64,000 nucleotides of DNA from Nitrospira sp. (GTDB lineage: Bacteria; Nitrospirota; Nitrospiria; Nitrospirales; UBA8639), in contig CP058931.1 in the NCBI GenBank assembly GCA_024760505.1, positions 3,544,001 through 3,608,000 of the forward strand, read 5' to 3'. How positions within the stretch are numbered: position 1 is the stretch's first letter; every line of letters begins with the position of its first letter. Under the pieces are notes generated by a model that did not search any database, was not told the DNA's origin, and was given only the letters and a program-made list of their open reading frames with translations. Shown in pieces: positions 44,615 to 52,409 of this stretch. The translations under genes were made by a program, and so were the position numbers.

Positions 44615-45187
44615 TCAAAGCCCTCCCGGGCGCTTGGCTTCTTCCTGCTCCAGTTTTTTAAAGGCTTTTTCAGCGTTTTTGCGGACAAAGTCCCGAACCT
44701 CTTCGTCCAGTTCCTGCGCTTGTTGCAGCGCTTCCTTCATTTCCGCAAAAGACAGCTTGGTCAACACATAATAGGTTGAGGTCTCGTCGTCCTTGTAACG
44801 GTCAATGGGACGCACTCCATTTAAAGTCACAGCAGAGAAGGTCTTGACCGCCCGTTCTACGTTTTGTTCTTCCGTTGATTTGGTGAAATTCCCCGCAGAG
44901 GTTGAAGCGGCATAGTCTTGCATCAGATAGGCCGTATAGGTTCGAAAAGTTTTTGCCAACTCGGCGCGTGCGCGATTTTCAGCAGTTTCCCAAGCGAGTG
45001 GTTCATTTTTTACCCCGACGACAGCCCCGACACCATAAATAGACTTGGAATCATCGGCATTCATTACACCCGATCCTTCCTGAACCCATTTGGGAGGCCC
45101 TCCACATGCTACAAGCATGAAAGCGAGAAGAGCACACCCTCCGATGCGGAGAACAATTCGACGCATATCATGGCCTTGTTCATTCAT
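44615..45187 (-). CDS. LPP20-family lipoprotein, small form
   Basis: The 190-residue protein has a lipoprotein signal with lipobox LVAC (Cys28) and the LPP20 core: PPKWVQEGSG, SIYGVGAVVGVKNEPLAWETAENRARAELAKTFRTYTAYLMQDY, then YVLTKLSFAEMKEALQ. A charged helix ends the protein. An in-frame ATG at 45166 begins right before the signal peptide and is a plausible alternative start. It heads the lipoprotein set that runs down to 41274. Confidence 0.82.
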   Translation of the reverse strand: MNEQGHDMRRIVLRIGGCALLAFMLVACGGPPKWVQEGSGVMNADDSKSIYGVGAVVGVKNEPLAWETAENRARAELAKTFRTYTAYLMQDYAASTSAGNFTKSTEEQNVERAVKTFSAVTLNGVRPIDRYKDDETSTYYVLTKLSFAEMKEALQQAQELDEEVRDFVRKNAEKAFKKLEQEEAKRPGGL

Positions 45188-45371
45188 TAGGGTACCCTAA
45201 CCTTTTTTAAGAAAATTTTTATCAGAGTTTCCTGTCAGATGGGCTTAGAAAATGCTAGCATTGGACCTACAACCTGTCAAGAAAATTGGACTTTTTACCA
45301 TCTCACCCTGCCTCACATCGAATTGCATTCATCATCATTCGAGACATGCAGGAAACCTAGGAGGATGTATT

Positions 45372-45542
45372 GTGGCTGATGTAACAATTGAGGATGGCAT
45401 TATCCGGGTGAAAGAACTCGACATTCAGGATGGAAAAGCCGCCAAGGCCCTGGCTGAATATCCGGAAGCCAAATGGGCGGAAATCACCAGACGTGCGGTA
45501 AAGATTGGCCTGGGCTTTTTAAAAGGAGGGGCAGAGCCTTGA
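45372..45542 (+). CDS. Small uncharacterised protein, 56 residues
   Basis: The gene starts with GTG at 45372, 7 bases after a strong AGGAGG; the frame is open further upstream, but no better start is seen. The protein reads as two strands followed by two helices (VTIEDGIIRVKELDIQDGKA, AKWAEITRRAVKIGLGFL). No signal peptide. It is encoded alone between two minus-strand units. The strong ribosome binding site is the main support. Confidence 0.6.
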   Translation: MADVTIEDGIIRVKELDIQDGKAAKALAEYPEAKWAEITRRAVKIGLGFLKGGAEP

Positions 45543-45614
45543 CCATGTCCTCCATCCTTTTAATAGCCTGAGTGCTTTTTAGATAATGATGAATGTCTCA
45601 AATGGGAAACACCC

Positions 45615-45655
45615 CGTGCCCGGGACTAACTCAACCCGGGTTATAGATTTGAGGA
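45615..45655. other. CCCGGG hairpin in a convergent gap
   Basis: CCCGGG-ACTAACTCAA-CCCGGG (about 45623-45644) forms a 6-bp GC stem between the convergent 56-residue gene and the DUF3015-like gene, overlapping the end of the latter. No T-run follows, so a role as terminator is weakly supported. Confidence 0.25.
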
Positions 45656-46078
45656 CGCAGAATCAATTCCGGCCTGCTGGGCATGACCGATAAACCTGTT
45701 TAATTGATCATCTCCAAGCAAAATGGGTATCTCAACCAGGACGGGATACTCGTTCTGAAGCAATTCCTGAAAGTGAGCCTGGTGAAGAGATGGGACACCT
45801 AGAATCGTCCCGAAGGCCTGGACATATTCCCCGTGCCCCTGGGCGATTTCTTGAAGGAGGGTGTCATGGTTGGTCACCACAAAGGCCCTGGCATGTTCGC
45901 CACGTTTGACAAACCCATCTTCTGTCCACCAGGATTTGCCCGACGTAGAAGACAGAAAATTGGTTACTCCATCCGAAGTCGTATCAAGTGTTGCTTTGAT
46001 GGTACAACCGGAAGAAATCCCCAACAGGAAGACCCCTAATGCCGCGAAACCTTGAAACGTTTTCAAGCTTTGTATCAT
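45641..46078 (-). CDS. DUF3015-like lipoprotein
   Basis: The 145-residue protein has lipobox ISSGC (Cys25). The remainder resembles DUF3015: WWTEDGFVKRGEHARAFVVTNHDTLLQEIAQGHGEYVQAFGTILGV, where DUF3015 proteins carry an F/V-N-x-D-x-L-x-x-x-I/M-A-x-G-x-GEY pattern. Function is unknown. AAGGAGAAC lies before the ATG. A perfect inverted repeat (46107-46124) stands about 30 bases upstream. Confidence 0.72.
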   Translation of the reverse strand: MIQSLKTFQGFAALGVFLLGISSGCTIKATLDTTSDGVTNFLSSTSGKSWWTEDGFVKRGEHARAFVVTNHDTLLQEIAQGHGEYVQAFGTILGVPSLHQAHFQELLQNEYPVLVEIPILLGDDQLNRFIGHAQQAGIDSASSNL

Positions 46079-46106
46079 GATAGTTCTCCTTGCCTGAGTT
46101 CATGAA

Positions 46107-46124
46107 CATGACAGAGATGTCATG
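46107..46124. promoter_or_regulatory. Inverted repeat upstream of the DUF3015-like gene
   Basis: CATGACA-GAGA-TGTCATG is a perfect 7-bp inverted repeat in the gap between two divergent genes. It fits an operator or a 5' leader hairpin; no T-run follows. Confidence 0.35.
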
Positions 46125-46250
46125 ACACTTTACAATTGGATTTTTGTCGAATCGAGTGCATCAAAACTTTGACATTTTTCATGATGAAATACAACTTCTA
46201 TCTGATGTGATCTCTGATCAATCTCAGTTAAACTGGATTACACAAATGCC

Positions 46251-47807
46251 ATGCTGACGCCTGAAGATCATCTTGAGTTAATACGCCGCGGGATTTCCAC
46301 GTTTCAGGTTGAATCACAACTTCAGCGACTGCGTCATGGAGTCCCTCCGATCACCATCATTCGTCCATGCCGGTTGAACGATGGTATTGTCCAACTCCGG
46401 CCGGAACACTTCTCCCAATACCAACAACAATTTGAAGCGGCCCGTCAGGCGGATCGAGTCAGTAAATTTATTCCTGCATCCGGAGCCGCCACCCGTATGT
46501 TCAATGACCTCCTCAAATTTTTGTCCCAGGAGGCCTCACCCGAATCCTATTTAAATCAGGCACCAACTCTTCCTCGCGCTGTCGATCAGGCCTGGACGCG
46601 CTTGCAGGATTTCCCGTTTATTCCTGATTTAGAACGGTATCTCCATGGGCAGGGACAACCCCCTCCAACGGATCAGCATACACATGATATCAATACGATT
46701 CTTCAAGCGGTCCTGAAGACGCCCGGCCTTGGCTATGCCGAATTGCCCAAAGCCCTCCTCTCCTTCCATCGCTATCCGGAAGGGCCCCGAACTGCACTTG
46801 AAGAACATATTCACGAAGCCATCAGATATCATCCCAATCAACTAAATTCAATAAAGATTCATTTGACCGTTTCTCCTCAATTTGAACAGGCCATTAAAAC
46901 CCATTTGCATACCATCCAACAGACGTTGGGAAGACAGGGGTGGAAACTTGACTGCACGGTCTCCTTCCAAAAACCGTCGACCGACACCGTCGCCCTGAAC
47001 TCTACCAACCAGCCATTTCGTAGCGAAGATGGCACGCTGGTTTTTCGACCGGGAGGACATGGGGCGCTATTGGAAAATTTAAATGACTATCAGGGAGACA
47101 TCATTTTCATTTCCAATATCGACAACGTCGTCCCCGATCATTTGAAAGATCCGATCGTCGCATGGAGAAAGGCATTGGGAGGCTACCTGGTTGAGCTACA
47201 ACAACATGTGTTTCACCATATAGCACAACTCAGCTCGCTCCCCGCAGATGCGAAATGTGTCCATCAGGCGGAAGCCTGTATCCTGCAAGAACTCCTTCTT
47301 CCACTTCCCCAATCGTATCGAGAATTGGCGCTTCCCGATCAAGCCACATTATTAAAGCAGTATCTAGATCGGCCCATCCGGGTCTGTGGTGTCGTCCCCA
47401 ATACCGGCGATCCGGGCGGAGGGCCATTTTGGGTTGCACACCCCGAGGACGCTCCGTCCAGGCAAATCGTCGAGCAATCACAAGTCAATCCCGATTCTGA
47501 AGCCCAACAAAAACTCTTTGCCTCCGGAACTCATTTCAATCCGGTTGATCTGGTCTGCGGAGTCCGTGATTTTCAAGGTAATCCCTTTAACCTCCTGGAG
47601 TACGTCGATCCCGGAACCGGCTTCATCGGCATGAAATCCTACCAGGGTCGTCCCCTCAAAGCCCTGGAATGGCCAGGTTTGTGGAATGGGGGAATGGCCC
47701 ATTGGATTACTATTTTTGTGGAAATTCCCCGCGCCAACTTTAATCCCGTCAAAACCTTCCTTGATTGGCTTCACCCCGCCCATCAACCTCAGACAAAACA
47801 GCCGTAA
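46251..47807 (+). CDS. DUF4301-family protein
   Basis: The 518-residue protein matches DUF4301 as I recall it: LIRRGISTFQVESQLQRLRHG, KFIPASGAATRMFNDLL, a central region with GPRTALEEHIHEA and FQKPSTDTVALN, then FRPGGHGALLENLNDYQGDIIFISNIDNVVPD and a C-terminal VCGVVPNTGDPGGGPFW. The SGAATRM loop and the HGALLENL/NIDN motifs recall nucleotidyltransferases such as UDP-sugar pyrophosphorylases, so a nucleotide-sugar role is possible but not shown. It stands alone upstream of inorganic pyrophosphatase; a pyrophosphate-releasing enzyme next to a pyrophosphatase would be sensible. Confidence 0.82.
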   Translation: MLTPEDHLELIRRGISTFQVESQLQRLRHGVPPITIIRPCRLNDGIVQLRPEHFSQYQQQFEAARQADRVSKFIPASGAATRMFNDLLKFLSQEASPESYLNQAPTLPRAVDQAWTRLQDFPFIPDLERYLHGQGQPPPTDQHTHDINTILQAVLKTPGLGYAELPKALLSFHRYPEGPRTALEEHIHEAIRYHPNQLNSIKIHLTVSPQFEQAIKTHLHTIQQTLGRQGWKLDCTVSFQKPSTDTVALNSTNQPFRSEDGTLVFRPGGHGALLENLNDYQGDIIFISNIDNVVPDHLKDPIVAWRKALGGYLVELQQHVFHHIAQLSSLPADAKCVHQAEACILQELLLPLPQSYRELALPDQATLLKQYLDRPIRVCGVVPNTGDPGGGPFWVAHPEDAPSRQIVEQSQVNPDSEAQQKLFASGTHFNPVDLVCGVRDFQGNPFNLLEYVDPGTGFIGMKSYQGRPLKALEWPGLWNGGMAHWITIFVEIPRANFNPVKTFLDWLHPAHQPQTKQP

Positions 47808-47981
47808 CTCTGCTCCCGGCTGGGTTACCATCTGTTTCGTTTTTTTTGGTTCCTGTTCAATTGTTAACTGCTCATCCCCGGCACGCGTGGCCGGTTAAGA
47901 TGAAGAAGTTTCAGACCGAAACCTAGTGGAGGTCATTGTGCCTGTACCGGGCTCACTCATCCCACACCTGGAAACATTTTC

Positions 47982-48671
47982 ATGAACGAACAGGAATTTT
48001 TCTCCCTTTGGCAAAACTTCGGGTTCCCCTGTAAATCCCATCCGTGGCACGGTGTCGAAATTGGAGAAGAGGCACCACTCACCGTCACGGTCTATGTCGA
48101 AATTGTGCCCACGGACACGGTTAAATATGAATTGGATAAAAAGTCCGGCCATTTACGAGTCGACCGGCCCCAGCGCTATTCCAATGTGTGCCCCACGCTG
48201 TATGGATTAATTCCCCAAACTTACTGCGGGCAATCTGTCGCAGCATTCAGTGCCGAATGTACCAATCGGCCCGGCCTCGTCGGTGACCTGGATCCATTAG
48301 ACATTTGCGTTTTGACTGGGAAAAGCATTATCCATGGAGATGTTTTGCTGCAAGCCATTCCGATTGGCGGCTTGCGTATGATCGATGGGGATGAAGCCGA
48401 TGATAAAATTGTGGCGGTCCTGAAGGGTGATGCGCTCCATGAACAATGGACAGATATCAAGTCCTGTCCGGTTCACTTTGTGGAAAGGCTCATGCATTAC
48501 TTTCTGACTTACAAAGATGCTCCCGGCTCCCAAAAAAAGAATTGCGAAATTACACATGTGTATGGCCGCGAAGAAGCCCATGAGGTCATTCGCCGCAGTC
48601 AACAGGATTACGCCGCGAAATATGGACACCTCCAGGCCCAACTTGCCAAACCCCGCCATGCACTTAATTAA
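47982..48671 (+). CDS. ppa: Inorganic pyrophosphatase, family I
   Basis: The enzyme splits pyrophosphate into two phosphates and pulls biosynthetic reactions forward. The 229-residue protein has the family I metal-binding motif GDLDPLD, further acidic residues in DGDEADDK, and KYELDKKSG with the conserved Lys/Glu near the N-terminus. It is longer than the E. coli enzyme (about 175 residues), mainly in the N-terminal 35 residues. It lies before acs, whose AMP-forming reaction releases pyrophosphate. Confidence 0.92.
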   Translation: MNEQEFFSLWQNFGFPCKSHPWHGVEIGEEAPLTVTVYVEIVPTDTVKYELDKKSGHLRVDRPQRYSNVCPTLYGLIPQTYCGQSVAAFSAECTNRPGLVGDLDPLDICVLTGKSIIHGDVLLQAIPIGGLRMIDGDEADDKIVAVLKGDALHEQWTDIKSCPVHFVERLMHYFLTYKDAPGSQKKNCEITHVYGREEAHEVIRRSQQDYAAKYGHLQAQLAKPRHALN

Positions 48672-48928
48672 AAACCCACTCCTCTGACCTCCTCTCATTC
48701 ATCTCAATGCCATTTGAAATAAAAGTTCCAACGGCTTGCGGTCAGGGACGGTTCTCCTGTTCATAGCCTCCAAACCTTATTCAATGCTCCCCTCTTTTTC
48801 GCGGTCTTTAATCCCTGCCCTCTTGAAGCATCGAGCCAAGGACAGCATAATGGGCTTATCAGCCTTCTCGCTTAGAAAATAGGTTCTTGATGGTGTCTCA
48901 AATGCGTAACTAAGGAGGAACAAACCTA

Positions 48929-50815
48929 ATGAGTGAAAATATTGAAACACTGCAACGATCAACCCGGGTCATTCTTCCCCCACCCGACGTCACAGCCAAC
49001 GCCCATATTCAAGATTATGAAAGCGCCTACAAGCAGTCCATTGCGAATCCTGAAAAATTCTGGGACGGCATTGCCAAGGAACTCCACTGGTTTTCCCCCT
49101 GGAATAAGGTCCTGGACTGGAACTATCCCTGGGCCAAATGGTTCGTGGGAGGTACCTGCAACATTGCCTACAACTGTCTCGATCGCCATGTCCAAACCTG
49201 GCGAAAAAACAAAGTGGCCGTCATCTGGGTCGGAGAAGAAGGCCAGGAACGAATCCTGACTTATGGCGAGTTATACCGGCAGGTCAACAAGTGCGCCAAT
49301 GCCCTAAAAAGCCTGGGCCTCAACAAGGGCGACCGGGTGACGATCTATCTCCCCAAAATCCCCGAGCAAATTGTGGCCATGTTGGCCTGTGCTCGTATCG
49401 GAGTGATCCATACGGTGGTGTATTCGGGTTTTAGTGCCACAGCGTTAGCGGCACGCATAGAGGCATGCAAAGCGCGGGTGGTCATCACCGCGGATGTGGG
49501 GTATGACCGCAGTCGGAAAATCCCCCTCAAGCCGGTCGTCGATGAAGCCGTTGCCAAATGCCCGACCGTGGAAAAAGTCATCGTGGTCCAGCGGGAACAA
49601 TCAGCCTCCCCTCTTCAAGCCCCGAAAGAATTGGATTGGGAAGCCTGGCTCAAAGACCAATCTCCAAAGTGTGAAGCCGAACAGCTTGATTCCGAAACTC
49701 CGCTCTACATTCTTTATACCTCAGGAACCACAGGGAAACCTAAAGGCGTCGTTCACGTTCATGGCGGCTATATGGTGGGCACCTACATCACGACCAAATA
49801 TGTCTTCGACCTCAAAGACGAAGATGTCTATTTTTGTGTGGCGGATCCGGGGTGGGTCACCGGCCATAGTTATATCGTCTATGGACCGCTCTTAAATGGA
49901 GCCACGATTTTAACGGCAGAAGGCAAACCCGACTATCCCAATCCCGGGCGTTGGTGGGATCTCATTGAACGCTATGGCGTCTCGATTTTCTATACCACCC
50001 CAACGGCCATTCGGCTGCTCATGAAATTTGGAGAAGACTGGCCGAAAAAATACGATCTCTCCTCCCTCAAGGTTTTAGGGTCGGTGGGTGAACCGATCAA
50101 TCCGGAAGCCTGGGAATGGTTTCATCGGGTGACCGGTGGCACCAAACCCATCATGGATACCTGGTGGCAGACGGAAACCGGCATGATCATGGTCACACCC
50201 CTCCCCTGCGTCCCACTCAAACCAGGCTCTGCTACACGTGGGTTTTTAGGCATCGAAGCGGATGTCATGGACCGCGAAGGCAAGACGGTGGAGCATGGCG
50301 GCGGTTTTGCCGTCATTAAAAAACCCTGGCCATCGATGATGCGCACCATCTATAACGAACCGGATCGCTATCTTCTGTATTGGAATACCATCCCCGGTGT
50401 ATACACCGCCGGCGACGTCTGCCATAAAGATGAAGACGGCTACCTGTGGTTTATGGGCCGGGCGGATGATGTCGTGAAAGTCGCCGGGAACCGGATCGGT
50501 ACCGCAGAAGTCGAAAGCGCGCTCGTCAGCCATGAAGCGGTGGTGGAAGCCGCCGTGATCGGCAAACCACATCCGACCGCCGGAGAACAAATCAAAGCCT
50601 TTGTCATCCTTAAGCAAGGGCAGCAGGAAACGCCCGATCTCATCAAAAGCTTGCAGGATCATGTCTTAGGGGAATTAGGCAAGATCGCCGTCCCCCGGGA
50701 AATTGAAATTGTCCCGTCGCTTCCGAAAACCCGTTCCGGCAAAATCATGCGCCGCGTCTTAAAAGCAAAAGAACTCGGCCAAGATCCTGGAGACATCTCA
50801 ACTCTTGAAGAATAG
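48929..50815 (+). CDS. acs: Acetyl-CoA synthetase (AMP-forming)
   Basis: Acs activates acetate to acetyl-CoA through acetyl-AMP. The 628-residue protein has the N-terminal ACAS region, the phosphate loop YTSGTTGKPKGVVHVHGGY, the adenylate motif DTWWQTETGMIM, the hinge GRADDVVKVAGNRIGTAEVE and the C-terminal TRSGKIMRRVLKA with the lysine that is regulated by acetylation in other bacteria. AAGGAGG lies 10 bases before the ATG. A decayed copy of its last ~440 bases lies about 0.9 kb downstream. Confidence 0.97.
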   Translation: MSENIETLQRSTRVILPPPDVTANAHIQDYESAYKQSIANPEKFWDGIAKELHWFSPWNKVLDWNYPWAKWFVGGTCNIAYNCLDRHVQTWRKNKVAVIWVGEEGQERILTYGELYRQVNKCANALKSLGLNKGDRVTIYLPKIPEQIVAMLACARIGVIHTVVYSGFSATALAARIEACKARVVITADVGYDRSRKIPLKPVVDEAVAKCPTVEKVIVVQREQSASPLQAPKELDWEAWLKDQSPKCEAEQLDSETPLYILYTSGTTGKPKGVVHVHGGYMVGTYITTKYVFDLKDEDVYFCVADPGWVTGHSYIVYGPLLNGATILTAEGKPDYPNPGRWWDLIERYGVSIFYTTPTAIRLLMKFGEDWPKKYDLSSLKVLGSVGEPINPEAWEWFHRVTGGTKPIMDTWWQTETGMIMVTPLPCVPLKPGSATRGFLGIEADVMDREGKTVEHGGGFAVIKKPWPSMMRTIYNEPDRYLLYWNTIPGVYTAGDVCHKDEDGYLWFMGRADDVVKVAGNRIGTAEVESALVSHEAVVEAAVIGKPHPTAGEQIKAFVILKQGQQETPDLIKSLQDHVLGELGKIAVPREIEIVPSLPKTRSGKIMRRVLKAKELGQDPGDISTLEE

Positions 50816-50867
50816 GAAAAAATGTATGGGAAAACGAAGTCCGCTTGGTGGGATAAAATCATGAATT

Positions 50868-51516
50868 TTATTGACCTAAACGATCTTTGAGCTGACGAGC
50901 ATCAAGTTTATCTTTTTCTCGCCCGGTGGCTTCTTTATTTTGGATAAGGTGTCGTTTAGATAAAAAGGGAATCATGAGTCCTTCCAACTCGATCTGTTCT
51001 TTGTCTTTATAGGCTTCAACGAAGCCAACTACGTCAATACTAGGAGTGTTGAATAATAAGGATCTTCAAGGGCAAATTTGCCCAGGATTAGATTCCTCAT
51101 TAAAGGCTCCGGGTCGGTTCAAAAAAGTCCGTCCAGCAAGGCCGCAGCCGTTTTTACGCGCGGAGCGTACGCGTAGTACGTGAGCACGGAAAAATGGCGA
51201 GAACGCCGCTGGCGGCTTTTTTCAACAGACCCATACTGGTGAGAAAGTCTATTCAGCTAGGGGCGACTCCAATCTGAAAAACAATACCGGGTTCCATAAA
51301 GGTATGCGGAGTTAAGGAGGAAATAGGTGCCCCGAATGCTATCAAAGAATCGTAGATTCGCTTTGAATTCTCATTCGAACATTCAATCCAGATATCGACG
51401 TCTCCCGTCGCTCGGGGATATCCATGAACCCCCAAAGCATAAGCCCCAACCACCAGGAATTTAACCCGGTTGGCGAGTAAGAGAGACAACATTTCTTTGT
51501 AGTCTTCGTTGAACAT
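50868..51516 (-). pseudogene. Broken nucleotidyltransferase (DUF6036 / AbiEii-like) gene
   Basis: The 5' part (51516 to about 51253) encodes MFNEDYKEMLSLLLANRVKFLVVGAYALGVHG...ATGDVDIWIEC, with the GxYA and DxD-type residues of small nucleotidyltransferases. It stops at TGA 51253-51255, where relatives read P-N-R-I-D; reading on gives IDFLTSMG, so the stop looks like a nonsense change. The frame is then broken by about 200 bases holding a MITE-like repeat. The 3' part (about 51030-50868) still encodes IDVVGFVEAYKDKEQIELEGLMIPFLSKRHLIQNKEATGREKDK..., the usual family end. These proteins can act as toxins or antitoxin-type modifiers; this one is not functional as a whole. Confidence 0.8.
51111..51232. 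repeat. 122-bp MITE-like element inside the nucleotidyltransferase pseudogene
   Basis: The ends form imperfect terminal inverted repeats: GGGTCGGTTCAAAAAAGTCC on the left and GGGTCTGTTGAAAAAAGCCG read inward on the right. The interior is GC-rich with small palindromes (GTACGCG region, CCGCTGGCGG). It has no coding capacity. A clear target duplication is not visible. The sequence style recalls short repeats scattered in Nitrospira genomes, but copy number cannot be tested here. The palindrome GGGCAAATTTGCCC at 51070-51083 lies just outside. Confidence 0.6.
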
Positions 51517-51655
51517 GCTTAGGATCCGACAAGCTCCAAATTTCCGACGTCAAATCCCAGATCATGAGAAATCGCTCCGCAGGCAATGCCTGAACGAAAT
51601 CATCATCAGGATCGGATAAGTGTTTTAGCACCACATGCCGCCGATTCATTTTCAT
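51461..51655 (-). CDS. Small partner of the nucleotidyltransferase (possible antitoxin-like protein)
   Basis: The 64-residue protein reads LSDPDDDFVQALPAERFLMIWDLTSEIWSL, a pattern I associate with small proteins encoded just upstream of DUF6036-type nucleotidyltransferases (F-V-x-x-L-x-P-x-E-R-F-x-x-x-W-x-L-T). It overlaps the start of that gene by 56 bases. A perfect -10 box TATAAT (51663-51668) ends only 7-8 bases before the ATG, so the transcript may be leaderless. With its partner broken, it may be a relic. Confidence 0.55.
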   Translation of the reverse strand: MKMNRRHVVLKHLSDPDDDFVQALPAERFLMIWDLTSEIWSLSDPKHVQRRLQRNVVSLTRQPG

Positions 51656-51735
51656 AAGAGAAATTATACCCGATAGAAAAAATTAACCATAGAGAAACCC
51701 GAAAAGATTTGAGATTTTTAAAAATGGTTCTCTCT

Positions 51736-52175
51736 TGTATTGAATTACCATCTCCGGCGTATACACCGCCGGCGACGTCTGCCATAAAGATAAAGACGGC
51801 TACTTGTGGTTTATGGGCCGGGCCGATGATGTCGTGAAAGTCGCCGGGAACCGGATCGCTACCGCAGAAGTCGAATGCGCCCTAGTCAGCTACGAAGCGG
51901 TGGTGGAAGCGGCCGTTATCGGCAAACCGCATCCGACCGCCGGAGAACAGATCAAGACCTTTGTGATTTTCAAGCAGGGGGAGCAGGGGTCGCCCGATCC
52001 CATTAAACGTCTGCAGGATATTGTCTTACAGGAGCTGGAAAAAATCGCTGTCCCCCGTGAAATTGAAATTGTCCCGTCGCTTCCCAAAACCCGTTCCGGC
52101 AAAATCAGGCGCCGGGTCTTGAAAGCCAAAGAATTGGGATAGGACCCAGGTGACATTTCCACGCTGGAGGAATGA
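51736..52175 (+). pseudogene. Decayed second copy of the acs 3' end
   Basis: The sequence matches acs from about 50376 to 50815 at the DNA and protein level (VYTAGDVCHKDKDGYLWFMG, GRADDVVKVAGNRIATAEVE, PSLPKTRSGKIRRRV), with many silent differences. The acs catalytic domain is missing upstream. Near the end the codon for Gln in LGQDPGD has become TAG; after it DPGDISTLEE and a final TGA are still readable. It is a remnant of a second acs gene or a duplicated target end, not a working gene. Confidence 0.88.
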
Positions 52176-52409
52176 AATCCGTTTTACTCAACCAACTCCT
52201 TTAAGGCAGACCTAGTTAATCACATGGCATTTCTTGCTCATTCTTGCCACCAGAGGCATTTCAAGTGGCATCTTTATCTTGGGGTAAAAAGACAAACCAT
52301 TTACCCCTATGAAAATATCCCATGGGAACTCACCCAAAACACCGAGAATACTTTTAAATCTACCGAGACAGATGAGAGCTAGATTATTTATATCTATAGT
52401 AATCTTTGC

